DNA of 64,000 bases. Source: Protopterus annectens. Its lineage: Eukaryota; Chordata; Ceratodontiformes; Protopteridae. Of this stretch, positions 22,781-33,839 are shown one piece after another (positions within the stretch are counted from its first letter, which is position 1; every line of letters begins with the position of its first letter). The stretch is from positions 825,865,854-825,929,853 of the forward strand of contig NC_056750.1 of assembly GCF_019279795.1 (NCBI RefSeq), in the 5' to 3' direction. The position numbers were made by a program, and so were the translations under genes. The notes below the pieces were generated by a model. That model ran no database searches. It was not told the DNA's origin and saw nothing but the letters and a program-made list of their open reading frames with translations.

Positions 22781-23059
22781 AGACTGTCATTTTTTCCAGT
22801 CCTGGCACCAGTGCACCTACTAGGACTGGGTGCTTTTTTATCCTGGGACTTGTGCACCCAGCTGTCTTTTTTTTATTTTTAACCTACTTCTAGCCATGAT
22901 ATATGCTGTATTAAACACAGTCTATGTATTAGTGTCATGCTGGTGAGACTTTGTAAAAACAGGGTCCACCTTGTGAAGCTACTCACCAAGACTTGAGAAG
23001 GATTTCAATTCCAGCAATACTACTCTCCATTGCTTGCTGATTTTATCATCTCTCTATTT
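22781..23059. other. R4-A 5' leader and short unassigned spacer
   Basis: No ORF. Two related blocks on GCACCAGTGCACC/GACTTGTGCACCC (22804 and 22846) give a small imperfect repeat, probably in the R4-A leader. The part right of about 22930 up to the R4-B 3' end is unassigned. Confidence 0.4.
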
Positions 23060-25103
23060 TGATCCTCTTTTTTTAATTTCTCCAAATCTTTTGGGTTTCT
23101 AACACCATGAAGGGAATGGATCCCATTCCTAAGTCAAAGTATGATTAAAGTTCATGAAATAAGTATTGGTTCACTCTTTGATGTCAGCCAAAAATGCTCT
23201 TCGCAGCGCCTGCAATGTGCCTAGTAATGACTCCTTCTTCAATTCATACTGAGTTACATGTATTGGTAGTGATTTAAATAGGATTGTAGACTCCTTTTTA
23301 TAAGGCCCATTGCTCCTACTACTGTTGGAACTATCTGGGTATCTTTCTTTCACATTGCTTTCATTTCTGCTTACAAATCCTGACATTTTATGAATTTGTC
23401 TCTGCGCACAGGACACTGTAGTCACTGGGTGTGGCAATTTCAGTGATCGATGCTACTTTAGTCTTCTTTTTCTGGATCACCATATCTGGTTTTCTAGCAT
23501 CTATCTTTGAACTGTTGGTAATGGGTGATCCCATGTGATATAGACTTCATCATTTTCTATGATGCTTTGTGGCTCATATTTCCAGTGTTTTTCAGCCATT
23601 TCAAAACCATAATGTTTGTACAATCCCCAGTGCAACAGCCTCGGCACATTATTATGCCTTTCAGTATACAGTCATTCTGCCATTAGTATGTCACAACCAG
23701 CAACAAGGTGTGCAACTGTTTCCAATTCTGTTTTACAAAACCTACATTTGTCTGTTTCTTCCACATGTTCTATGGACTATCTTGGGCCGACAATATTAAC
23801 CTTTCATTTCTTGGTTTGAATTTGCCTCTCCTTAACCATTCCTGCATTCGTTCCTGATCAACATGAAGTTCTTCCAGAAGTTTTCTATGCTTGCAACTAT
23901 ATTTATGCTTTTTCCACATTTCTTGGGTTCTCATCTGGTCTTTCACCTTGTATTCTTTCTTTTGTTTTTGGCACATTCAGTTGCTGCCTGATTTTTATCT
24001 ACTTCTGGTTTGATTTCCATTCCTGTTTGATGCCAATATACTTCTGCTAGCCTAAACAGGGGAAGTAATCTTAGATTTATTCTCCTCATATTTCAAAACT
24101 TTCACTATGTTTGGGTCTTGTGAGGTCAGCAGATATGTGTGGAGACCCACGATTGCAGATTTATACATGTAATCAATTTCAAGGAACGGGGAATATATAA
24201 TCTTGGTATGCACTGATTTTTATAAATCATTTGGTGAGCATGAAGTATCCTTCTTGTTTTCCCATCTAATCTATCCAGCATGTTTTGGGGCCAGTCAATC
24301 ACTTCAAAACTGTAAGTTAGGACAGGAAGAGCAAATTGGTTTATAGCTTGAATTTTGTTCCTAGATATCAAAGCTGTTTTCAGGATTAATTTAAATCTTA
24401 TGAAGTACTCCTTACTAAGTTTTATTCACATTTGTTCATGTTTTATTTCTGATCCTTCATCAATTCCCAAATATTAATACACTCCCTCTTGCTCAAGTTT
24501 TTTATATTACATTCTTGTCCCAAACTGATGTTTTCTTGGTGGTGCAGTTTTCCTGCCTTAAATGTTACTTTTGCACATTTATCAAGACCAAATGACATTC
24601 TTATATCATCTGAAAAAAGTTTTGACAACTTGCAGTTGTGCTTTCAGTTCCTCATCTGATGAGCTATACAGTCTCAAATCGTTGACAAAGAGAAGATGAG
24701 AAGTCTTTCTACTTTGATTTTTTTCTAAGAACCAAATTATAGCCATGGCCTAAGCTGTTAAGTAAACAGCTTAATGGATTAAGGGCAAGGCAGAATAGCA
24801 GCTTCGACAGAAAGTCACCCTGGAATTTCCCCCTTTGGATTTTTAGCCCTGGAATAATAAGTTGTTCTTTATCGTGGCTTAATTGGAAAGTGATCTGCCA
24901 CTGCTTCATAGTCACTGTAATGTAATCAATCAGTGTAGGGTGTATCTTATACATTTTTAAGCACTCTTTTATCCATGAATGTGGGATACTATCAAATGCT
25001 TTTCTTGTAGTCAGTCCAGGCCATACTTAAATTCTTCCCCTTTTTACAGTTTTCCATTATGACTTTTTTAACAACAAATGATCCTTTGCTCTGTATAACT
25101 TTC

Positions 25104-25704
25104 TTTTTTTTTTTAAACAATTTTATTGATTTTAAGTAAATATATATAGACATTCACATGGTCTTTTAACACAAAAAATTTTGCAGTTCAAAAAGGTGTT
25201 CACATAGACAACCAAATAATATTTAACAAATAACAAAATGAAATTACTAAAACTATTTACAAAGACATCCATTGATTATTATTGTAATGACTAGTATTTG
25301 ATTTTTCCATATATATAACACATAAATAGGCTGAAATTTAATTTATATGATATCATTATCAATCTCTCGTCAACAGATTCTGTAAATTGACCCATGTATG
25401 ATAGTTATAAGTTTTTCTAGTTGTTCTAGATGTCATAGTTGCAATCTGTAATTGGCAAACCTCCATTAGAATTGTCTTAAAATCATTATAAGATGGAGAG
25501 GATTCAGATATCTAATTCCTTGTTATAGTTTTCCTGGTTACTGCCAGTATTGCCCAGAGTAAGGAATGTTTAACTTTTTTTACACAGCAAGGTATGGGTG
25601 TATTGAAGAGTATTAAATAATTGGTCAAAGTGAAATTGTCTGTGAATATTGCTTGTAGAAGTTCATTGATACTTTTCCAAAATAAACTTATTGCAGGGCA
25701 GTTA
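25104..25704 (-). mobile_element. L1-type LINE 3' fragment inserted in R4-B
   Basis: Minus strand. The poly(A) is seen as a T-run at 25104-25115. Upstream is about 390 bp of 3' UTR, then the ORF2 C-terminus (25704-25512: NCPAISLFWKSINELL, then ILAVTRKTITRN), the pattern of L1 ORF2 ends. 5'-truncated, as is usual. Flanks TGTATAACTTTC (25092-25103) and TGTACGACTTTC (26001-26012) look like its target duplication with two differences. Confidence 0.8.
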
Positions 25705-25718
25705 TAATGTACGACTTT

Positions 25719-25997
25719 GGAAGCCGCAGTGGTACAGCGGTAGTGTTGTTGCCTCACAGCAAGAGGTTTTCCTGTTTGATTCTTGGCTGGAGTGCCTTCT
25801 GTGTGGAGTCTGCATGTCCTCCCCGTGGTTGAGTGGCCTCTGAAAGGCATGCGTGAATGGGCGTGCCTTCGCTGAAGGTTGGGCGTCAGGCTGGCAACTC
25901 GGCACTATAAAAATCTACTGCCAATCATTAGCGGACCGGAGTTCCACTGTGGCAACCCATAACTGGGAAAAGCTGAAAAGACAAACAAAAAAAGTCC
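25719..25997 (+). mobile_element. tRNA-headed SINE (V-SINE-like), copy 1
   Basis: 279 bp flanked by the exact duplication TAATGTACGACTTT (25705-25718 and 25998-26011). The head has a polymerase III box A (TGGTACAGCGG, 25730-25740) and a decayed box B (GTTTGATTCTT, 25774-25784). The body contains GTGTGGAGTCTGCATGTCCT, the core seen in V-SINE/L2-derived vertebrate SINEs. The 3' end has TCCACTGTGGCAACCC and GGGAAAAGCTGAAAAGACA, a LINE-derived tail. A second copy is at 59225-59412. It inserted exactly at the L1/R4-B boundary. Confidence 0.9.
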
Positions 25998-26494
25998 TAA
26001 TGTACGACTTTCTTTTATTCCCCTTTTGTTCTGTTGCCATAATTGGGTTTTCTTCTAAATGACTATAAACTCTGTTGGCATCAATTCTTGTGTATAATTT
26101 ATACGTTATCAGAAGGCAAGGTATTGGTCTATAATTTTTAGGGTAGCTTGCAGGTTCGCTCTTAAGTAGGAACATTATTTTTCCTGTTGTTAACCAGGCT
26201 GGGGTCTGTTCGAGGTGCACATATAAATAATTCTTACTCATGGCTAAATTTTCGTGCAAAGATGTTAATATTTTTAACCAGAAGTTAGGTACTGCATCTG
26301 GGCATGGGGTTTTCCAATTAGAAGCATTTCTTAACTTTGTTTCAATCTGTCTGGTTGTTACTTCATCCCCATTTCATATCCTGCACCTTTAAACTTATTA
26401 TTCTTTTACTTCTTCTATCCATTTAGCATCTTTGTTATGTTCCACATGATCTTTATAGATACTTCTCCAAAATGTATCTACTTCCTCTTCTTTT

Positions 26495-27130
26495 TTTTTA
26501 CCCTCTTGTGTAGATTGGGAGATGATCACTGAGACAGTCAGGCATTGTACCTGTGCTAGTGTATTTGCTTGCGTCTGATACCAGAATCCAGTCTAATAGG
26601 GAAGTTGATGTCTTGCTATAAAATGTGGAGCTATTAATTAGTTGTGTGAAACCAAATAAGTTCACGCTAGATGTAGGGGAGTTACAGTTTCTGTCTAACA
26701 AACTGACACTCACATCATCTACTAGTATTTGTTGTGGAATTGTTATGAACATCCACTGTAGGATATCTTCCAGTTTAGTATTGTCGCCAGGAGGAATGTA
26801 GAGAACAGTATTTGTTTATAATTGTTTAATTTCAGGAACATAATAAGAAGGTCTGCAAGGGAAAATGTGATAGTTGCTGGGAAATATTAAAGCAATAGCA
26901 CCACCTTTCCTCTTTATCCAGTCATTATGAATGTTATTGCTTGGTCCTTGGCTCCACATAGTGTTTCCATTTTTTTCTCGGAATTCCTGATTGGAGCGAT
27001 GACATTTCCTCTTCCTTACCCTTTATTTTAGTACTAACCCCGTTTGAGTTAATATTATATAGCTTTCTAGTGCATAGTAGTTTTTCTAGGTAGGTAACTA
27101 GAATCCTTTTCCATTGTACCCTAACAACCG
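26495..27130 (-). pseudogene. L2-type LINE endonuclease fragment (L2-d)
   Basis: Minus-strand frame 26752-26498 reads DVSVSLLDRNCNSPTSSVNL, then LINSSTFYSKTSTSLLDWIL and CLSDHLPIYT. The closing SDHLP motif is the end of an APE-type endonuclease. Upstream (27130-26760) is the degraded first half. It abuts R4-B on the left and a TG microsatellite on the right. It may be the endonuclease half of the L2 family here; the other L2 copies lack this region, so subfamily is uncertain. Confidence 0.7.
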
Positions 27131-27156
27131 TTTTCCCCTGTCATAGAGTATCCTTT

Positions 27157-27160
<4 letters not shown>

Positions 27161-27248
<88 letters not shown>
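27161..27248. repeat. (TG)44 microsatellite
   Basis: 88 bp of uninterrupted TG dinucleotides. Cys/Val and His/Thr frames here are artefacts. Confidence 0.99.
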
Positions 27249-27250
<2 letters not shown>

Positions 27251-27289
27251 GTGTCTGTTGTTTTTTTGTGGGTCATTCTGTACACAAGA

Positions 27290-30200
27290 GGTTTAAAAAG
27301 TGCATCACCTGTATACACAAATGACTCCCACAGGATTCACACCTCAAGTGTGTTTACTGCCTTGATCCAGAGCATCTAGATTCCAGTTGTTCTGTCTGCG
27401 AGAGCTTTTGCTCTCATGCCCTTAATAAGCTCAAAGCCAAATTCATCCTTAAGGGGCTCTTGCCATCCAGTTCTTCTACTATTTCTATGGCCTCTCCCCC
27501 AGATCCCAAAACTGGGTCTGAGAAGCCTAGATTATGAGACTTCAGGCACTCCAGGAGGGAGCATAAGAGGTCATCCTCAGTTTCCAACTCAAGAATGGCT
27601 CAACTGGGTTCACTGTGTACAAACATCCCTCAGCTTTCAGCCTCTTCAGGTACTTCAGCACCAGCTTTAGCTCTGATGTCTCAGTGATGAGCTCCTTTGG
27701 CACCAAAAGCATCTTGGAAGTCTTTTCTGGTTGTGAGTTTACGCACTTCTTTTCTGATAAAAGCAGCACCTTCAGGCAGGGTAGCATCCCCCTTTTTCCC
27801 TTGTATGCCTCCTCACATTATGGAGTCCTGGGTCCCCTTTACATTACCGAAACGACAGTTCACCGACACGGAGAAGACCGAGACGAAACGACCGACAAGC
27901 AAGTTGACCGAAAAGGTGATTTGCCGACAGCCAAAAGACCGACAAGGGTAACGTGTGAGCGCGACTCGGTAAGTGTGCGATTGTGACGGAGTTAGGAGCA
28001 GTCAGGTAAGTGTGCGATATTGTGGGATTTTGGGTTAGGGTGTGGGAAAGGTGAGTGTGTGGTAGTGTCGGAGTTAGGGTTCGGGTAAGGTAAGTGTGTG
28101 ATAGTGACGGACTGTAGTTTAGGGACGGGTTAAGTGAGTTAGGTTTAGAGTGCGGGTAGGGTGAGTGTGCGATAGTGACGGGCTTTATGTTTTAGGGTGG
28201 GTTAAGTGAGTTAGGGTTAGGGTGCAGGTAGGTTAAGTGTGCGATAGTGACAGTCTTTAGGTGTAGGGGTGGGTTAAGTGAGTTAGGGTTAGGGTGCAGG
28301 TAGGGTAACTTTGCGGTAGTGTCGGACCTTAGGGTTAGGGTTTGGGTTAGGGTTAGTGGATACGTCATTGTGTGTCATGTGTAGTTTACGTTGTTTGTGT
28401 CGGTGTAATTGTGTTCGGTTTTGTGAGTTGTCGGTGTTGTGTGGTTTCGGTTATTTGGGGTCTGTGTTTTGTGTGTCGGTGAAGTGTCGTGTCGGTAATG
28501 TAAAGTAGACCCGGAGTCCTCCCCCTCTCTACCCCAGTTCAGAACTTCTCTGGCTCAGATCTAGCATGTGGAGTCCTTTTCATGTGAACCAAAAAGCTAT
28601 CCTCAGTGGCCTTGTCTGTCAGGTCATCAAGGTCAGTGAGCAGTTTCAAAAATTTGGAATTGGAACACCTGATGTGGCCCTTTTTGCAGGCACAGATGCA
28701 ATTAGAGCTTATTTCCTATGATCCAACACAGTCTCCAGTATCCTCAGCTCTATCTTTTGTATTTCCTCCATTTGCCCCTTTGGATCCTAGGTCTTTGGGG
28801 CCGGAGGAGTTTCCACCCTCTGGATTGGATCTGACAGTTTGGCAGTCTTTGGATCCATCCTTTTCTTTTGTAGATTTGACCCAAAACTTGCTCAGAGTTG
28901 TTGGTGCATCAGAGCCATGCCACTGAGGCTGGAGGTTTGGATTCAGAGTCAGTGGTTCCTGTCTCAGGATCATTGCTTCCTCTCAGAGCTTCAGACTTAG
29001 ATAGCTCAGCTCTGATCTCAGCATCAGGTCTAGGAGGGGCTTCTTCAGATTTTGGAGTGTCCTCAGTACCTTCAGGTTCCAGGAACATCAGAACCAAGAG
29101 ACCAACTTTGGCCTCTCAGTTAGAAAGGTCCAATGTCTTCGTCCAGCACCACCTCCCATTTTACATCTGTTTCTCTGACCAGTTATCAGTCTGCTCCCAG
29201 ATAGCCAGCATCAACTAGCCTTTAGACTGCCTCCTTGGAGGGGTTACACCATTCTTCCCCTTTTTCACATTCATTGGATTGGGAGATTTTGGGGAAGAGA
29301 AAGTGCAAGAGGAAGCACTTAGATTCTCTGGAGGAACCCCTCACTGAAGATACTGACCTCAAAGAAGGAGAGGGATATCCCAAGTCCCCGTGTGATGAGG
29401 CCTCTTTTGGCAACTTATTGTAGCTGCTTTGCCAGCATGAGTTTGGATCACCAGTGTTCCCTCTCCACAGGAGTCCATTGTTATGGATGCCTTTGGCATA
29501 GGCCCATCCATGCTATGGATGGTGCCCCTCCCCTGCTATTGTGGCAGTGGCAGCTACAAAAAGAAAATTTCTGAAGGCAGCTCCTCAATTCACCCCCAGA
29601 ATAAAGAATCGTAGGTGCTGGATTGATAAGGGAAGCAATCATATGCCTCATCCACCTTTACTTTTAGGGCTCTTATTTACTTCTTGCACTTAACAGGGAT
29701 TCAAATGCGATCTTGTCTCAGAAGTGTCAAGCACCCTCAAGGCACAGCAGTCTGTGGATAACCAGATAAAGCTGGATACTCTGTCCACCTGGAACTCAGA
29801 GACTCATTTGGAACGTGGCTAATGGAGTGTCCAGAGTGGCAGGTTCCACTATTGCATGGAAGCACCACACCTGGATGTGGCTGTGTAACTTTGTGGACTG
29901 CTTTATCAATGTCCCTTTTGATAGGTCCTTCTTGTTTGGACCCAAGGTTAAGAACAAGTTGAAAAACAGCTAACAAGATGGGAAGACACTGTCCACTGTC
30001 AGGGTTCACTTTTCCACTGCCCCAGAAATCCTTCCCCAGGAATCAGAGAGGGGGTCAGCAACTCTTCTTCAGAAGTCACAGATTGCACCTCCAGAACTTT
30101 ACTCCCAACAGTCGGGGGGGGGTCATAACAGATGCCACCCTAAGGGCAGAGACAGTCTGCAGAATCAAGGCTCCTTAGGGCTTTTTCTGGTAGGCCCTTT

Positions 30201-30300
30201 CACCAGTCCTGAAGGGTTGCCCAACTGCTTTGCATCTTGAAGCAGTCAGGGGTCATCTAGCTCTCCACTCCAAAGCTTGGGAGGCCATCACCTCAGACAT
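27290..30300 (+). pseudogene. DIRS-A gag-like region, broken
   Basis: Starts with a Cys/His cluster (CVYCLDPEHLDSSCSVCESF, about 27345-27405), the zinc-binding head of DIRS gag proteins; copies B and E have similar heads. After TIR-3 there is an acidic Ser/Pro-rich stretch (28606-29218) and a later block with FLFGPKVKNKLKN near 29930, matching copy B (FGPKVKEALTRSEQ, 33304). Many stops and frameshifts. The product would be the structural protein of the particle. Confidence 0.65.
27830..28512. mobile_element. Non-autonomous DNA transposon with inverted ends (TIR-3)
   Basis: 683 bp with ends GGGTCCCCTTTACATTACCG and CGGTAATGTAAAGTAGACCC; inverted repeats of about 40 bp include TTCACCGACAC. Flanked by an exact 8-bp duplication GGAGTCCT (27822-27829 and 28513-28520). 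The inside carries a 71-72-bp tandem repeat (about 28010-28350) with TTAGGGTTAGGG and GTGCGATAGTGACGG, related in reverse to the 46-bp repeat of TIR-1. No ORF. Inserted into DIRS-A gag. Confidence 0.9.
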
Positions 30301-30304
30301 CTGA

Positions 30305-31725
30305 GTGTTGAGAGTCATATCTAGAGGTTATGTTATCCCCTTTATAGAATTTCCAAAACATCTCCCTGATGTTCAACCCCATCAGAGGTTTTTTGCAGTG
30401 GCAGAGATTCAAAAGGTGTTTGCAAATGGAGTCATCCAAGAGGTCCCACCAGACCAGATAGGATCTAGAGTCTTTTCCAGATTCCTTTTCATACCCAAGA
30501 AGACAGAAAACCTCAGACCAGTCTTAGACCTAAGCAAGCTGAACCAGTTCATCAAAAACAGCAAAGTTCTGGAAGGTTATGGTGCAGTCCATATTACCTG
30601 TTCTGAGGAAGGATGATTGGATGTGCTCAACAGACCTCAAGGATGAAGTCCATCACATAAAGATAGAGAGGCATTGTCAGAGGTTTCTTCATTTCTGGCT
30701 GGGAGACAGTCACTATCAATTCAGGACCCTGCCATTTCATTTCATCACAGCCCCCCCACAGGTGTTTATCAAGTGCATGGAAGTGGTCACAGCCTGGCTT
30801 CAGCTGCAGAGTTTTCAGGTCTTCCTGTACCTGGATATTTGGCTCTTCACTGTCTTCACAAAGGTAGTAATGGCCACAGCCAGGGATTCCTTGCTCTGAT
30901 TATGCATCAATTTAGGCATCATAGTCACTTACCCCAAAGTGAGTATTCAGTCTGAACAAGTTTTACGGTTCTTAGGGTGCCATCTTCTCATGGTCCATCA
31001 GATTGCTAGGCTTCCAACCCCCAGAGTTTTCAGTCTTCAAGCTCTGGCCCTGTCAGTGCTTGCAATTCCCAAACCTCCAGCACACAAACTTCTAAAGCTT
31101 TTAGGTAATTTGGTAGCATTGATAGAACTGGTCTCTCTAGCCAGGTATCACATGAGAGGCCTGCAATGGACAATAGCTATGCAGTGGTCCCTCCTTACGC
31201 ATCCAATGGATTTTCCAGTATGACTGATGAGACTGTGTCAGAAGCAGATTCAGTTCTAGTTAATGTCTCCATTAGTTCTATAAGGGAGACAATTTATAAT
31301 TCCCTCTCCTTTGGTTATGGTCACCACAGATGCCTCCTTGCTTGGTGGAGGGGTATTTTGAAGGGAGGACTGCTCTGGTCTTCTGCAAAAGCTCATATTC
31401 ACATCAACATTCTGGAGATGAGAGCAGTCCTCCTAGTATTGCAGGCTTTTCAGGACATCCTCCCCAGAGGTGTAATTGCAGTTCAAATGGACAACATGTC
31501 AGTTGTCTGGTACCTCAACAAACAAGGAGGAACACATTCTTACTCTCTTTGTTGGGTAGTCATGAGGATCTGACAATGGGCAATCCGCTCTCAATGGTTT
31601 CTGGTAGCAACAAATATCCTGAGGAAGTCTAACATTCTGGCCGACAGCCTCAGCAGGAGCATCCTATTGCCCCACAAGTGGTCCCTAAATCTGACAGTGG
31701 CAGCTTGGATTTTTGGGAGCTGGGG
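30305..31725 (+). pseudogene. DIRS-A reverse transcriptase and RNase H
   Basis: RT frame 30305-30616: GVIQEVPPDQ, SRFLFIPKKTENLRPVLDLS and KLNQF. The next RT blocks are frameshifted (30579-30960), with the catalytic motif changed to YLDI at 30828-30839. RNase H at 31320-31573: TTDAS, then HINILEMRAVLLVLQAF, then MDNMSVVWYLNKQGG, and after a shift ILADSLSRS (31638). These give the D, E and D of the RNase H active site and the closing DSLSR block. The copy is dead by frameshifts and the changed YLDD. Confidence 0.75.
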
Positions 31726-31764
31726 CACTCCATGTTGCAACCTGTTGACTTCTTCATCCAGAAT

Positions 31765-32275
31765 AATAAAAAAATCAGAATAGTAAAAAGTAAGTGGAAC
31801 CACAAACCGTTCTTCACGATACACTTTTGTTAACATACAAAATAAATAAAAGCAAGTTCAAAAACTTTCGCCTAGTCAGGCTTCTTCAGACAAAATGAGT
31901 GAACGAACTCACAAACTAGCATATATATAATTTTCACAGTCACATGTTCATTTAGTTAATTACACTCTTTTCTGAAATTCTCTAAGCATGGGTTTTAAAG
32001 AAACACTCCCATTTAAACCTGGTGCTATATGTGCCCCTAGGTGAAGAATCCAATAAAACTCTTCCATTTCTGTATGCCCTTTAATATTACCACCATGTAC
32101 CGTGTCAGTTAAAACCTCTAAAACAGAGAGCTTAAAAACATGATTAGAACCTTTTTGTTTCTCCTTCTAAATGTTATACACTATTCCCAAAGCTGACTCA
32201 GCAGCTGAAGCTTTAGTTGATCCCACTGCTACTAAGTACTTAGCTAATTCCATCCTACTCTTTCTGAGAATGATG
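31765..32275 (-). pseudogene. Penelope-like 3' fragment (PLE-2)
   Basis: Minus strand. A degraded coding end (about 32230-31985) reads KLSVLEVL, then EMEEFYWIL and APGLN, equivalent to EEQEVFW and PPGLN at the GIY-YIG end of PLE-1. The 3' region has GTCTGAAGAAGCCTGACTAG and GGCGAAAG near 31870-31895, a box typical of Penelope 3' ends, then an AATAAA-like end. No intact motif of the nuclease core remains. Confidence 0.65.
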
Positions 32276-32560
32276 GGAAATTATTGATAGATATGGGGCA
32301 AATGTGCATATTTCTGCAACTTTGATTTTCAAAATTTTGAATTGTCAAGATCTTATATTAAAATTTGTTCTGACAAATTTTGAAAGTATGATGTATGTTT
32401 TATCTGCAGTTTCTTCTTGTGAGGAAAAATCTGATTTAAATAACTTAGTATCTGATGTTGATTTTCATCTGATTCAAGATGTGGATTGTTGGATCAAATT
32501 GGATCCAAGTATAGTGCTTAAACTAGAGTATTGGATCTGAGAGCTGTGACTTCTCCCCTA
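32276..32560 (+). pseudogene. DIRS gag fragment
   Basis: Frame 32304-32540 reads HISATLIFKILNCQDLILKF, close in pattern to YISATLAIRALNCQFHMLKF of DIRS-E gag at 55735-55795. The preceding bases (DRYGANV in another frame) match DRWGKKV there. An orphan piece, likely belonging to copy A or B. Confidence 0.65.
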
Positions 32561-33015
32561 CCCTCAGTTCACTCCTCCTAGCTGATTTACCCTGATCACA
32601 TGTACCACCTGTCAGACCAGACATGTTTGCTGAGAGCTCCTACACTTTCACTATAAGTTATAGCCATTTTCTGATTTTTTTCTTACCGCTTCCTCTAGGA
32701 TAATTGTTAGTTTTCTTGTTAGTTCAGCATTAGTATATTTAAATAGCAGCACCTTTAGATAGATATTTTTCAAGTGTGCTGAATAGAACTTTCTAGTAAT
32801 ATTCTATAGATTACACATTATATGTATGCATTTTTTAATTATTTTTATGATTCTATAATTTTTCTTGATTTTTGTATAATCTTTACATCTTTACAATTCT
32901 ATTTTGACTGTGGAGTGTTTTGCTTCCTGGGTCTCCGCTGAAAACGGGCTCCTTGGCACAGTCAAACTCTACCCGGTTAACAAATGTAAATAAATAAATA
33001 AATAAATATTAATAG
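32561..33015 (+). mobile_element. L2 3' tail fragment with (TAAA)n end
   Basis: 32561-32860 has no recognisable coding. From about 32900 the conserved L2 tail block is clear (TGGGTCTCCGCTGAAAACGG at 32928) and ends in AAATAAATAAATAAATAAAT near 32990-33007. Same tail as 7365-7475 and 40560-40658. Separates two DIRS gag fragments. Confidence 0.75.
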
Positions 33016-33839
33016 AATAGCAGTTAAGTAAGGCAGTTGTAATAGTACCCTTCACATCATTTATATATGTTTAATAGGATTTTGAGTAGTTACTATTATT
33101 GTTATTGTTGTAATAATTTTCTTAATGTAAAAAAGTTGTTCTAATGTTTGAAAAGTCCACTGGTTTCAAAAAAGTGTTCAGCCTGTGGACACAAGATATT
33201 CCCCCCAAACCCAATTCCCTTTGTGTTTGCTGCCTGGGTCCTTCCACTTACAGGATAGCTCAAGGCATCCTTTATCAATGCCCTTTATGATGGTTCGACC
33301 TTGTTTGGACCTAAGGTAAAAGAAGCACTTACCAGGAGTGAACAGGATATTAAGACCTTGTCTGTCATGGGAATTCATTTTTCTACTCCTCAAAGATACT
33401 TTTCTAGGAATCAAAGAGGAGGTAGGAAAATGTGGTTCAAAATGTCCCGAGGCTTTTACAAGGACACTCCTGGGGATGGACCTCTCCAAGGCAGAGGAAG
33501 AGACACTCCTAATGCATGCCACCCAAAAGGTAGTCACGGACTGTAAAATCAAGGTTTCCATGGGCCCTTCACTGAGAAACCATGCCAGTGTTCCTGAATG
33601 CTTGTCCAACTGCTGCACTCTGGAGGCTGTTGGGGAATGCTTTTCTTTACGCCCTTTAGCCTGGCAAACCGTAACTTCCATTTCATGGATGTTAAGGATT
33701 ATCACCAGAGGCTATACATCTCCCTTTTTGGATCCCTACCCCCCCAAAAAAAATCAAAGATTCCCGATACACCACCCAATCAGTTGGAATCCACAGCAAC
33801 AGAAATATCAAAGTTGCTAAACAAAAGTCATCCAGCCAG

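Larger units (their letters stand above)
12860..22930 (-). mobile_element. R4/Dong-type LINE, copy R4-A, interrupted by nested insertions
   Basis: A minus-strand non-LTR element of the group that uses a C-terminal restriction-like endonuclease. Reading right to left: 5' leader (22930-22780), N-terminal domain (22780-21080), RT (21080-19545), post-RT and CCHC/endonuclease part (14820-13788), 3' end (13041-12860). Two insertions split it: TIR-2 at 13042-13783 and CR1-d plus Penelope at about 14840-19537. R4-B (23060-26490) gives the uninterrupted order, for example 13034-13041/13784-13791 against 23229-23240. The insertions are therefore younger than this element. Confidence 0.8.
23060..26490 (-). 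mobile_element. R4/Dong-type LINE, copy R4-B, 5'-truncated
   Basis: Same family and orientation as R4-A. Right to left: RT entrance (26480-26015: TTGKIMFLLKSEP, then YPKNYRPIPCL and YSHLEENPIM), L1 and SINE insertion (25104-25997), RT palm (24954-24440: GDFLSKLLFCLALNPLSCLL; catalytic block FVND; FGLDKCAKVTF), post-RT (24371-24126: INQFALPVLTYSFEVIDW), Cys/His and endonuclease part (23976-23171), 3' end (23240-23060). Truncated in the RT entrance at about 26490, next to an L2 fragment. Many stops; inactive. Useful as the reference for empty insertion sites in R4-A. Confidence 0.8.
27255..31755 (+). mobile_element. DIRS-type retrotransposon copy A (gag, RT, RNase H; recombinase missing)
   Basis: Reads in order a Cys-rich gag start, an acidic Ser/Pro-rich gag body, RT and RNase H. 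It breaks off at about 31755, before the tyrosine recombinase, where a minus-strand Penelope fragment begins. DIRS elements use a tyrosine recombinase rather than an integrase. The gag is split by TIR-3 (27830-28512). Sequence is closer to copy B than to C, D or E. Left edge next to the TG repeat is unclear, and no terminal repeat was recognised. Confidence 0.75.

Noticed and set aside
25725..25800. A tRNA gene
   Set aside because: Box A and a decayed box B are present, but the sequence continues into a SINE body and is flanked by target duplications; no cloverleaf was evident.
27121..27379. Cys-Val and His-Thr repeat proteins at the TG microsatellites (also 60549-60934)
   Set aside because: Translation of a dinucleotide repeat; not genes.
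28010..28350. Interstitial telomere
   Set aside because: TTAGGG occurs only two or three times in a row inside a longer unit and lies between transposon inverted repeats.
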